Shown piece by piece: positions 10,495 through 20,339 of a DNA stretch of 64,000 nucleotides. The position numbers and the translations under genes were made by a program. Source of the DNA: Datisca glomerata (Eukaryota > Streptophyta > Magnoliopsida > Cucurbitales > Datiscaceae). Location of the stretch: NCBI GenBank assembly GCA_003255025.1, contig QANY01000011.1, positions 2,400,123 through 2,464,122 of the forward strand, in the 5' to 3' direction. The notes under the pieces are model-generated. The model saw only the letters and a program-made list of their open reading frames with translations, did not search any database and was not told the DNA's origin. The number at the start of each line of letters is the position of its first letter. The stretch's first letter is position 1.

Positions 10495-13400
10495 CTAACT
10501 GTGGTTCCCAAAAACATCACCAGCCACAAGCTCCTTAAAGTCGAGCCTAACGGCGATGCTGCTCGCTAGGAGCTGACGATGCTCATTGATCTCCATGTCT
10601 AAGCCTGCTATCTTCGCTTGCACCGCAAGCATTTGCTCTTGTTGATAGCGACATCAGTCTTCTAAATGCTCTATGTACACCCCCCTCGCCAATCGCCAGA
10701 AGTTATAAATGGTAGGTCTCAACCAGTCCAACTTCATACGCAACAACTTCATCTCCTTCCACATGTTCTCGAAGGGGGATAGTTTCGTTGGCATTAGTGC
10801 CAACCATAACAATGCGGATTGGCGAATATGCCTGGTAAAGTTTAAGAACTGATTGTCGCAATCAGAATGAGTTTCAACAACCTTATGAAGATACGAGATC
10901 AACATCTCGTCCACTAAAACTTGGCCATACTCAACCATCCATCCAGAAAGCTCCAGCTTGAATTTGCGTGCACAATAAGCTTCATAGCTCATGCTGTCAC
11001 TCCCAGAGCTATCACCATCCCACCATCCGACCTCGCCTTACTTAGGTTCTGAAGAGGGGTCACAACGTGATCATCATCATCCAATGGAGGATCCTCATTA
11101 ACAGACGCTGGACTGGGTGGAAATGTTGCTACCCTAGTCTCGAGCTCCCCTCCCATCACCACGGGAGCTTGCATCATTTGTTAGCATAATAGTAGTAATT
11201 GTGTTAGAGGCTGCGGGAGTCACATCCAAGGAGCATGTTGTTGCACTGTCACCTCCATCCTCTAACCTGCAGGGAACCCCTTGTTGCCGTAATTAGCCCA
11301 CGCTCATTCACACCTGTAGGCCCTTGCATGGCGAAATGCAACATGTTGTCAATATGAAGTATTTCTCCACAAGAACCAAGCAAATGCATGTTGGCAAGAC
11401 ATTTACAAATAAGCTAGACAACACTATCAAAGCATGCAATAAAATTGTACCTCTATCCTCGTGTGGGATCTTCCACGAGAGGACTTATCTACCTCTTCCA
11501 GTTGTATGATATCAAGAGCGAAAGTCATAGAATTAGCTATGTCATTTTCTACCAAGACAATGGTAGGAAGGGCCCCTCGCTTGCTAGACGGAGATGAAGC
11601 CCAATCACTTAGTTCATTCTTGAAGGGGGATAGTTGCATTGGCACCAGTGCTATGACCCTGCATATGGAAACATCAGTTTCAACTTGGACCAAGGGGAAA
11701 TGTACAAACATGGCACAAACAAACCAAGACAAAGTTCACACACATCTTGAGATATGCCTCCACGCTTTCTGAAACAGTTGGCACGTGCTCGTTGGTCCTC
11801 ACTACCACGGGAAGATTCTCCCCAGTTGGGCCACAACCATACTCCTGTCAAAAGGAAGAAGGCAAATAACAATGTTATAAGTTCCAGCTAACAAAAAAGA
11901 GAAGAATGAGAGGAAGATATGTATATACCAACGTCCTCACCTTCTTGACTTGGACTAACCCAGTTGAAGATGTGCCCTCCAATGCTGGCGCTGCTCTTTT
12001 CCTTTGGAACACTAATTGTGGGAGCTCATGCTCGCCACTAACCTATCCTGAATTCCCCAGGGAACACTAAAACAAATACAAGTATCAATTACCTAGTCCA
12101 TTAAAAAGGTACACAATGAATGGTAAATAAGAAAGTATAAGTATTAAAAAAGGGACATACCGTTGAAGGTGACGACGGAATACCGCGAGGAGGATCTCTG
12201 CTAGAGGCATTGGTGAGCTCGCACGCGGCAATCCCCTCGGATGCAGGCTTAGGCTTACGAAAAGCACCCGTTGTAGGATTGGTCTTCATGCCAATGGTTA
12301 TGGCCATTCGACTCTTACCAGTGACGGCAACTTAAGTTATAATAGGGACTATAGATATGCCTCCCTTCTGCACTACATCCAAGTCTCCTACCGGTTCAGT
12401 GTCCGAAGTGACTCCTTGACCCGTCTCAGAATGTACCACCCCGAAATAATGGTTAGGAATAACGCCCAGCATCTTTGAAGGAGATGCTAAGCTTCTCGTC
12501 CATCTCGAATTCTGACTCTGCCAAAATACTTTGAGCTTTATTGTTCACCGAGGCATGCGAGCAGCACGGGGGACAAGTAGCTTGCAGCGTCCCCATAATC
12601 CTTATCACCTGTCGACAGCATAAACGCTTCATTTCCCTACACCCGCTCCAAGTTAAGACTGGCAGTACCTAGGTCATAGCCGGGCTGACGGGCAACATGA
12701 ATACACTAATAGAGCGTCGACGTGAAATGGTTTCCATCCTCTAACTCCACTATCACAGGAAGAGTGAAAAGGGTCATGATCGCCACAGAAGCCTGTCAAG
12801 ACTCGACCAACCAAGCACGACCTCCATACGAAGTGTAATATGCATGTCCACCGCTTCCCAAAATATAGTGCGGGTGTAACCGGTGCAACTGTCCAGCTAA
12901 GGGCGAGGTCGGAAGTAGTTGTACATGTCAATGTCTCATGAAAAGTCGACATGAGTGGGATTCTTGATCCCACACTAGGACCATGCAGGATGATTTAGAA
13001 GGGTGCTCCCACTTTTTGTAATCAACTTTCTAAAGAGCATAGTGGACAAATCACTCCCATACGAACATTTACGAGAATGAGCAGTCCATGTAGATCGTGA
13101 CTTCATACCTGCCCATCGACCTCTTTAGATCACTGTGGAACCGATCAAGCTAATAGTAAATATTTCCCAAGAGTAAGGGCGTGAGCGCAATCCTCTGCCA
13201 CGTCGCCAACATGATTGCCATCGGGAGTACACGCTTACTCACCATCTCCGTCGGCGTACCTACAACAACATTTGAGAAGAACAATGTTAGACTACCCAGG
13301 CAAAGAGCAACAACGAATGCAAAATACAAAAGTTGTAAGAAAAAAATCATCACCAGACCCTCACCTGTAAACATGTATCTTGACAGTCACATGGATAGGA

Positions 13401-14160
13401 ATGCGGCCAACTCCACCTCCATATTCTTATACATGACGCCATTGATGGGAAAATGTCTTGTAGATTTCTTCAGATTTGAATCATAGTCCTTGAAGAAATG
13501 ACTCATCCACCCAAAAAAGTTGGCCCTCTTCACGCGTTTACCGCCAGAAGAAGGCTTGTAAGAATTCTTCAAACCATCCTTAAGAAGATCAATCACCCTC
13601 TGTATTTCAAGCCCCATAGTGTTGAAGAGGGCACGATAATCACCTAACTTAGGAAGATTCAACATTACGTATACATCCTCTAGTGTAGAGGCAAACTCTC
13701 CCTAAGCAGCAATAAAAGTGTGTGAGTAGCTGCACCAACGGTGAAGAAGTGTATGAACTAGAGCAGTGTCGCGCTGGATCGATAATTTAGAAGCCACCTC
13801 CAATGCTTCCAAAACTTCGGCTCTTTTTAGCAAGGTGTCATACTTAGAGTCAGAAAGTATGTGTGCACACAAATCCTCCCAGCCAACCCCCAGCTTGCAA
13901 TGAGTCCCCAAGTAAATGGGAGGATTCAGAAAATCATCACCAGTATTCGCAAGTAACGACACTTGCTCAAGCCCAAGGAACTCAACTTGCTCACTCTCCT
14001 CCTCCATCAAGACTCCATAATTAACCTCCCCTATAATTGACTTCGATATGCCATTAATCATGCAGTCAGTAATTGGATTCATCGAGGACCATGGTTTGAG
14101 TGGAACTAGGGGAGCTGGCTCACCTTTACCTATAGTAAGCTCAACCTTTGAAGAAGCCAT
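10495..14160 (-). pseudogene. Antisense plant mobile domain (PMD) gene inside the Tat element, multi-exon, decayed
   Basis: Read on the minus strand from the ATG at 14160 (MASSKVELTIGKGEPAPLVP) to a TAG at 10497-10495. The first exon carries the PMD signature: LLHRWCSYSHTFI, a stop where a codon is expected, GEFASTLEDVYVMLNLPK, then ELAAFLSM, a stop, LSRYMFT and MAIMLATWQRIALTPLLL. PMD (aminotransferase-like family) is established in plants and often carried by Mutator and gypsy elements; its molecular role is unclear. Plausible GT-AG introns lie at 13364-13260, 12160-12067, 11938-11845 and, weaker, 11743-11659, each ~85-105 nt. The first would join LSRYMFT to GTPTEM as the family pattern expects. 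The last exon (10992-10495) is helical, perhaps coiled-coil. At least six in-frame stops make it dead. Antisense extra genes after pol are known in Tat elements. Confidence 0.72.
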
Positions 14161-14254
14161 GGATATAAATAAAAACCTGTAAAATAGAGGACCATGTGTT
14201 ACAAGCAAGAGACATGGTTACATGCAAAATCACCAAGTCCATACAAATTTTGGA

Positions 14255-14775
14255 AATTTTACTAAGGTGGGACGCATGCTACAAACATGCTATGACAGAG
14301 GCACATTCAATGGAGGCTTGTCCAACGGAGGCAAAATCTTTCAAAAAATTTCTAAGGGAGGAAGAATCCTACAAACACCTTATGATGAAGGCACGTTCAA
14401 TGGAGGCATGTCTAACAAAAGCAAAATCTTTCAAAATCTTTCGAAGGGGGGAAGCATACTACAAACACCCTATGACGGAGGCACATTCAATGAGGCATGT
14501 CTAAAGGAGGCAAAAAATTTCAAAATTTTCCGCGGGGGGGGGGGGGGGGGGGGGANNNNNNNNNNNNNNNNNNNNTGGGAATCATACTACAAGCACCCTA
14601 TGAAGGAGGCATGTCTAACGAAGGTAAAATATTTCAAATTTTTTCTAAGAGGGAAGCATACTACAAACACCCTATGACAGAGGCACATTCAATAGAGGCA
14701 TGTCCAACGAAGATAAAACTTTTCAAAAAATTTCTAAGGGGGAAACATATTACAAACATCTTATAGGGGAGGCAT
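14255..14775 (+). repeat. ~86-bp tandem array with an internal gap
   Basis: About six units share the core GGCACATTCAATGGAGGCAT, GCAAAATCTTTCAAAAATTT and CATACTACAAACACCCTATG. The array sits just upstream of the antisense PMD gene start and downstream in element orientation. A poly-G run and N block interrupt it at 14534-14575, so the true copy number is unknown. Confidence 0.85.
14534..14575. other. Poly-G run and assembly gap (20 N)
   Basis: About 21 consecutive G (14534-14554) precede 20 N at 14556-14575 inside the ~86-bp array. This is a gap or sequencing failure in a repeat, not biology. Translated frames across it are meaningless. Confidence 0.95.
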
Positions 14776-16129
14776 GTCCATCATGAGACATCCTACTTGC
14801 AAAAAATTCTAAGTATAATAATGAGCATTTCGCTCACTTGAAGAGAGGAATCCAAAGTATGAGCTTGTGTAACGCCCCGATCCCCGAGGGTTAAACATGC
14901 TTGAAAGTTCACAATTCAAAAATCCCCAATTCAATTTAAAACCCTAATTTGAGAAAATCTCCAAACTGAAGACCCTAATTTTAACATTAAATGCGGAAGC
15001 ATAAAATTATTTTAAAATAATATTAACTCATTAAATTAAAATAAATGATTCATTAAACTGTAATAAAGTAAAGCACGAAAATCTATAAGACATGAAAGTT
15101 AATCATGAATATTCATAAATTTATGAAATAATTGAAATCCAACTGAAGTCATAACGTTATAATTTAACTTAAAAATCGTAATCATTCTTGCTATGACAGT
15201 CTCTCACTCCTGCTCCTCACCATCACCTGTAACACAATCATCAATGGGGGGTGGGTATTAAAAATACTCAGTAAGTAAATTCACATTCTAATAAGTTTCA
15301 CATGACATAAATGTAAACATATAACTCATGCAAATTTAATTTCACATGTTCACTGGTCACATAAAATACTTGTAAACACACTGATTTCATGGTTAACATA
15401 TAACTTGAGCTTGTACTTATACATGCCGATACTTATACTTGCTTGATCATAATTCGACTAGGCATATCCCTCGAGTAACAACCTAACCAGAACTAATTCA
15501 CAACTTGAACTTGATTTTGTAACATGAACGTGAACATGACATATTGGGTGTCCTGAAACTTGATGTCACTTAAAGTTATTTGAACCTTAAGGACGTTAAC
15601 ATGAACATGGTGACACCTAATCGTATAACTTGATAACATGACGTGAAAAATCTAAGTACTTGATAACCAAGGGACATGACTAAGTCTACTTCTTTTTTAA
15701 TTCTCACTTTACTTGAATTAATATTCATAATTCACATTATCACATATACATGCGTAAACATATAACTTGTTTATGAACATAAACAATATAACTATTACAT
15801 GTATAACTCAAAATATAATCATATATAACATGGTAAATAATTTCATTGTGATATGAAAAATAAATAAAACAGTTGATCATAAGATTGAACATAAAGATAT
15901 AATAAAATAATTTAACATTATACATTTTACAGTTATAACATATGAACCAAATTATTATGTAAATTTACTTACTTGGATTCTCTACGAATTAAATTCAGTA
16001 ACTAATGACCTAAAATCCAAGAATCCCATATCACAATATATTCAAAAAATATCTAAAATTATTTAATTAACTAGAGGGCAAGCGAGGTTGGGAATAAGTG
16101 CAAACTACACCGGGTGTAAATTATCAAGC

Positions 16130-16330
16130 GGTTCAACAAGGTTCGGGTGGTTTGAATTGGTTCGGTTCTACTGTTTTGGGCTAGTTCGGTCTGGTCGGGT
16201 TGAACCAGTTTGGTCTGGTCTGATCGAGCCAGTTCGGCCGGTCTAGTCTGACCGAGCCGGTTCGACCGATCTGGTCTAACTAAACCGATTTGACTCGATC
16301 TGATTGAACTGGTCTGGTTCAGGTGAACTG
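16130..16330 (+). repeat. GGTTCG/GGTCTG degenerate short repeat
   Basis: Short units resembling GTCTGGTCTGATCGAGCCAG and GGTTCGACCGATCTGGTCTA repeat imperfectly for about 200 bp within the solo LTR. I see no known motif function. Confidence 0.6.
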
Positions 16331-16752
16331 GTTCAAGAGAAGGGGAGGAACAGAAAAGAGAGACGAAGAAGAGGGGGGAGAGAGAGAGACGCAACAGAGA
16401 GGGGGAAGACGAAGGAGAGAAAGACCATGAGAAATAACGAGAGGGAGATAGAGAGAGATCGAGACAACAGAAACAAAAGAGGAAGAGGGAGACGAAGGAG
16501 AGAGAGACCGAGACAAAATAGAAAGAGAGGGGGAAGAGGGAGGCGAAGGAGAGAGAGAGACCGAGACAACAGAAACATAGGGGGAAGAGGGAGAGGAAGG
16601 ATAGTGAGACTGAGACAAAATAGAAATAGAGGGAAAGAGGGTGACGAAGGAGAGAGAGACCGAGATAAAATAGAAATAGAGGGGGAAGAGGTAGACGAAG
16701 GAGAGAGAGAGACCGATAGAAGCAAAAATAGAGAGAGAGAGAGAGAGAGAGA
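16322..16752 (+). repeat. Purine-rich GA tract with ~55-65 bp substructure
   Basis: About 430 bp are almost pure purine on the plus strand. Repeated blocks such as GAGAGAGAGACCGAGACAAC and AGAAATAGAGGGGGAAGAGG give several long spurious frames on both strands (Arg/Glu-rich forward, Ser/Leu-rich reverse). It ends in a (GA)n run at 16733-16752. It is low-complexity sequence, not a gene. Confidence 0.85.
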
Positions 16753-17319
16753 TTGAAGCTTACCAAAATGGAGTTGCAGGTGGTGCGATGATGATGCCAG
16801 AAATAGATACAATAGGATGGAAATCACTGAAATTTGAAGAATAAAATTGAGATTTGGATGAATATATATATATATAAAGATAGAAATAGGAAATTTGATT
16901 TGAGATATAGCGCAAATAGACAAATAATAAAGAAAAAGGAAGAAGAAAATGGCTTACCGGAGAGTCAACGATGGAGAGATGAAAAACAAAGGTTTTTTCA
17001 ATGGAGGAGTTTGAGAGATAGAGAGAAGTGGTTTCCAGAGAAGGCTTCATGGAGAAGAAAATTGTAACAGATTAGGGGAATAGCAATAAATAGGGGAATG
17101 GTTCGTGCATTTAAAAGAAAAGGGGAGAGAGGGGTTATGGGTGGTTACATATTTGAGATAAAAAGATGAGATAGTGGGGGAAGATAGTTGAGAGAAAACA
17201 CGTGATGTGGTGTGAGGTGGAATAAATAGGGTGGCTTAGGGTGTATGTGCATATATGGTGTGAGTGGGGGTTCAAAATTACAAAATACCCTTTATTAAAT
17301 ACTTGGGTATTATAGCTCG

Positions 17320-19012
17320 AATCCTACTGGTGCACACGACGATTCCTTGATAGTCTGTGAAAGCAAGATCTACAAATAAAACAAAGACTAGGTTAGACCA
17401 AGGTATATGTAAAGTATAGAAAAATAACTAAGGCATTGTATCAAACACTTAGTGGCGTGGAACCCCCAAGCAAACCAGCAACCCCCACTTTCCCAATGCG
17501 CTTACTCATGTCGTCACTATGGACACCCCACGCCCACCCATGCCGCCATCAAGTCCTCACCAAGCCAACCCACCACTAAGGACTACTCCATGCCTCCATC
17601 AAGGACACCCTATGCCCACCCATGCCGCCATTAAGCCCTCGCTAAGCCATCAAGCCAATCGTTGAGCCCCTCTTGCGCATGCAAGCCCCATAGACAAAGC
17701 AGCTCGCACGCAAGTCCCACGCACTTGGCAAGCATGCATGTCAATGGCGGAAAGCACAATACTCCTCACGCGCAAAGCACAATACTCCTCGACCCGTAAC
17801 ACACCGTGCCCCCGAGACCCTAGTTGCGACACTTAACTCGCCATTGGACCTGGCCAACATGCTTGGCCGCCATTGAGCCTTAGTGGCGGCCAAGGCTCTA
17901 TCCTCATATGGATTTAGCCCGAGCGCAACAATAGTCCGACTTCATCCCGCCCCTCTGTCCAGCTCCCCACTCTCACGCACCCTTGGTCTGCCACTACAAC
18001 CAGCCTTGAGACCCCCAGTGGCGACACTTAACTTGCCACTGGACCAGGCCAGCATGTTTGGCTACCACCATGGCCACCCAAACCTTTCCCACCCTCGCCC
18101 ACACCAAGACAACGACACCCATGGAAACAACAATCTAAAAAATGCAGTAAAATACAATTTTCCAGCACAAAAAACACTCAAAAAATTCAAGAAAAAGTGA
18201 AGGATCAAGGGTTTACCTAAAACCGAAGCCAAGGAGGAAGGAGGAAGAACACCCTTCCTTGAAGCTTCAAATTCTTTACCAAAAATACACAAATTCTCAC
18301 CTTTGTGCTTCAATCTCCAAGCTTGCCCAAGAAAAATTGCCAAAAAATTTCTTGAAGGAGAGGGAATTGATGAGTTTATTTAAGCCTTAAATGAGGAGGA
18401 GAAGGGGTAGTTAGTGATTCAAAGTCCTTTATATAGTGAGTGAGGACTCCCAAAAAATTCCAATAATTTAAAACTTTTTTCAAAACTAACCCCCATGAAA
18501 TTCACTTTTACAAATTTGTAGCGGAAATCTTGACAAAACCCTAAAATCAAAAGGAGGGAAATTATGAAAAAAGTCCAAAGATTCCGACCGAAGCAACTTT
18601 CGGCCTTTCAAAGTGCTTAAAAAAATATTTTTTAGACCCGAAACTATGCTGTGACGGGTCATGCGGATCTTTGAAATAAGCTTCGATTTGATATCTTAAG
18701 ACCCACGTGATTCCACCCAAGTCAACTTTTATGCCCTCTGGAAGTTGACCTGAGCGTGCCACGATCCATCTATTCCAAATATTCTAAAACTACATCGTCT
18801 GCATCACCCATGAAATTCATCTAGGTTCGTCGAACCTAAGGACAAAGAGAGGCCTACATCATATAATGAAGGAACATTGGGCATAACAGATTGATGCATC
18901 CCACATACATCATGTAATGGAGGCGATCAAAGTATTAGGGACTTGATGATACGATGATTGCTACATTGAAGAAATTGTGTACAAGTTTGATTACTCCGCA
19001 TCGTGCTTGCAT
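17320..19012. other. Tat-element spacer between solo LTR and 3' LTR
   Basis: This GC-richer stretch (17450-18100 has many CCC/GCC runs, such as the repeated CACCCATGCCGCCAT at about 17533 and 17612) has no recognisable domain on either strand. Short frames at 17650-17832 and 17883-18200 lack motifs. I assign no gene. Confidence 0.45.
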
Positions 19013-19023
19013 AGGGGACTAAA
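19013..19023 (+). other. Polypurine tract of the Tat-type element
   Basis: AGGGGACTAAA lies directly before the TG that opens the 3' LTR at 19024. This is where plus-strand DNA synthesis should start, and the sequence fits plant gypsy tracts. Confidence 0.65.
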
Positions 19024-19385
19024 TGTACATGAGGATTGATGACATCAACGTCGACTCTCCATAAAGTGCAACTCTTAAGGTGTATCAGGAATTTCTCCCC
19101 CAAGGATGTACCATGGAGTGTTGCCGCTGAGATGCACCAAGGAGTGTCACCGTTGAGGTGCACCATGGAGTGCTGCCACTGAGGCGTACCCCTTGAGGTG
19201 TGACCACTGAGGTGCACCCCATGGGGTGCCGCCACTAAGGTACCTGTGGGAGTCGTCCCCACGGCATTAAACCACTCACCTCTTCACCTCCTAGTGTCGT
19301 CCCCGACGTTCTATGATGTTGTTCCGGTCACAAGCTAGGATTAAACCACTCTCACACTCACTCACATCACATCTTTGCATCTACA
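19024..19385 (+). repeat. 3' LTR of the Tat-type element, internally deleted
   Basis: It starts TGTACATGAGG and shares the ~27-bp minisatellite, the CTCACCTCCTAGTGTCGTC-like segment and GTCACAAGCTAGGATTA with the 5' LTR. A stretch equal to about 2480-3315 of the 5' LTR, including its TATA box, is missing, leaving 362 bp. The ACATG target duplication follows at 19386-19390. Confidence 0.88.
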
Positions 19386-19390
19386 ACATG

Positions 19391-20339
19391 CATTCATATT
19401 TGTAGAACGTTATCTTTGTACCAAATGCTTGAAAAGATAGGAATGTTTATAGAATCATGGAAATACCCTCATTTAAAGGTATTAAAAAACCCTGAAATGT
19501 TGGAGGTATCTAAATTCCTGCTATATCCTTCAACCAAAACTTCATCATCATGTGACATCATCAACATTCTACCAAATTTTTTAATTCATTCAAGGATAAA
19601 ATTAGATATTAATAATTATATTGATAACATTCTCTACCACTACCACGCACAACAATATTAAGTTTTTGAACATCTTATTTTCCCAAAATATATTCTTACA
19701 ATTTAAATTTAGAAATCATTTCTCTCGATCTTATTTTCACACTCTCAAGGGAGTCATTCCCCTTTTATGTTTTTAAAGAAATTTCCCTTTTTGTGTTTTT
19801 CCAAAAATGTCATTTTTATCTATTTTTTTCAATGCCATTTTATTTTATATGTTTACTTACTCTAGGGAAGAAAAAATTATAGATTCCACAAAAATGGAGG
19901 AAATCTTTCAATTTCTCATGTTTCGAAGATCCTCTCTATTAGATTAGCAGCAACTGAACATATGAAGACTAGATGTTCCTATTCTTTCCAAATATAAAAT
20001 CATAAGGGCTATTACTCAAGGCTTTAGGCAATAAAATATTGCTAAGATGCTATCACAATTTGAAGTTTAGCATGCATTATACTAATATCAGTACAGTTCT
20101 AAAATTATGTTGATGCAAGCTATTAATTGATTTCATGGGCATCCAGATCATCAAATTTGCATGTGGATGATATAGAAAGTCATTATAGAATCTTATATGC
20201 AGCGGCAGTCAATATGATGACTTGTTCAGTGTAATGATAAGTGATCTTAAAGTCAAATCTAAATACATCTAATACGATTATTCTCTATAATCACATACGT
20301 TGTAAATGATCTGAAATTTTTATTTCTAACATCTTTGGT
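19391..20339. other. Unassigned DNA; one orphan 81-codon frame
   Basis: A frame at 19416-19661 (+) begins MYQMLEKIGMFIESWKYPHL and ends NNYIDNILYHYHAQQY. It has ordinary amino-acid complexity but I recognise no family, and there is no clear promoter. It starts 26 bp after the Tat element's target duplication, so it may be a host exon fragment split by the insertion. The rest shows nothing supportable. Confidence 0.25.

Larger units (their letters stand above)
14868..17314 (+). mobile_element. Solo LTR nested in the Tat element (2447 bp)
   Basis: It begins TGTAACGCCCCGATC and ends CTTGGGTATTATA, imperfect inverted ends of the TGTAACRCCC...GGGTRTTACA type common in plant LTRs. The final CA has become TA. 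Flanks are GCTTG (14863-14867) and GCTCG (17315-17319), a 5-bp target duplication with one transition. Removing it restores a continuous Tat element spacer. It has no protein-coding content; a GGTTCG-rich repeat (16130-16330) and a strongly purine-biased tract (16322-16752) lie within. The internal part was presumably lost by LTR-LTR recombination. Orientation cannot be fixed; strand is nominal. Confidence 0.75.
2245..19385 (+). mobile_element. Complete but decayed Ty3/gypsy LTR retrotransposon, Tat-type
   Basis: The element runs from a 5' LTR (2245-3426) to a shortened 3' LTR (19024-19385) and is flanked by identical 5-bp direct repeats ACATG at 2240-2244 and 19386-19390. Inside, in order, are a primer-binding site, gag, protease, RT with YVDD, RNase H, a second archaeal-type RNase H, integrase, a 60-bp tandem array, an antisense multi-exon gene with a plant mobile domain, an ~86-bp array, a nested solo LTR and a polypurine tract. 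RT, then RNase H, then a second RNase H, then integrase is established as the hallmark of the plant Tat lineage (Ogre/Retand relatives). Every coding region has stops and frameshifts, so the copy is dead. Without the nested 2.45-kb solo LTR it is about 14.7 kb, long as expected for this lineage. Confidence 0.92.

Noticed and set aside
16071..16923. Long frames on both strands (Ser/Leu-rich reverse, Arg/Glu-rich forward)
   Set aside because: They follow from the purine-rich low-complexity tract inside the solo LTR; no domain, and all three reverse frames are open for the same reason.
17883..18343. Two overlapping open frames in GC-richer DNA
   Set aside because: Pro/Ser/His-rich translations without domain or splice context, on both strands; judged chance.
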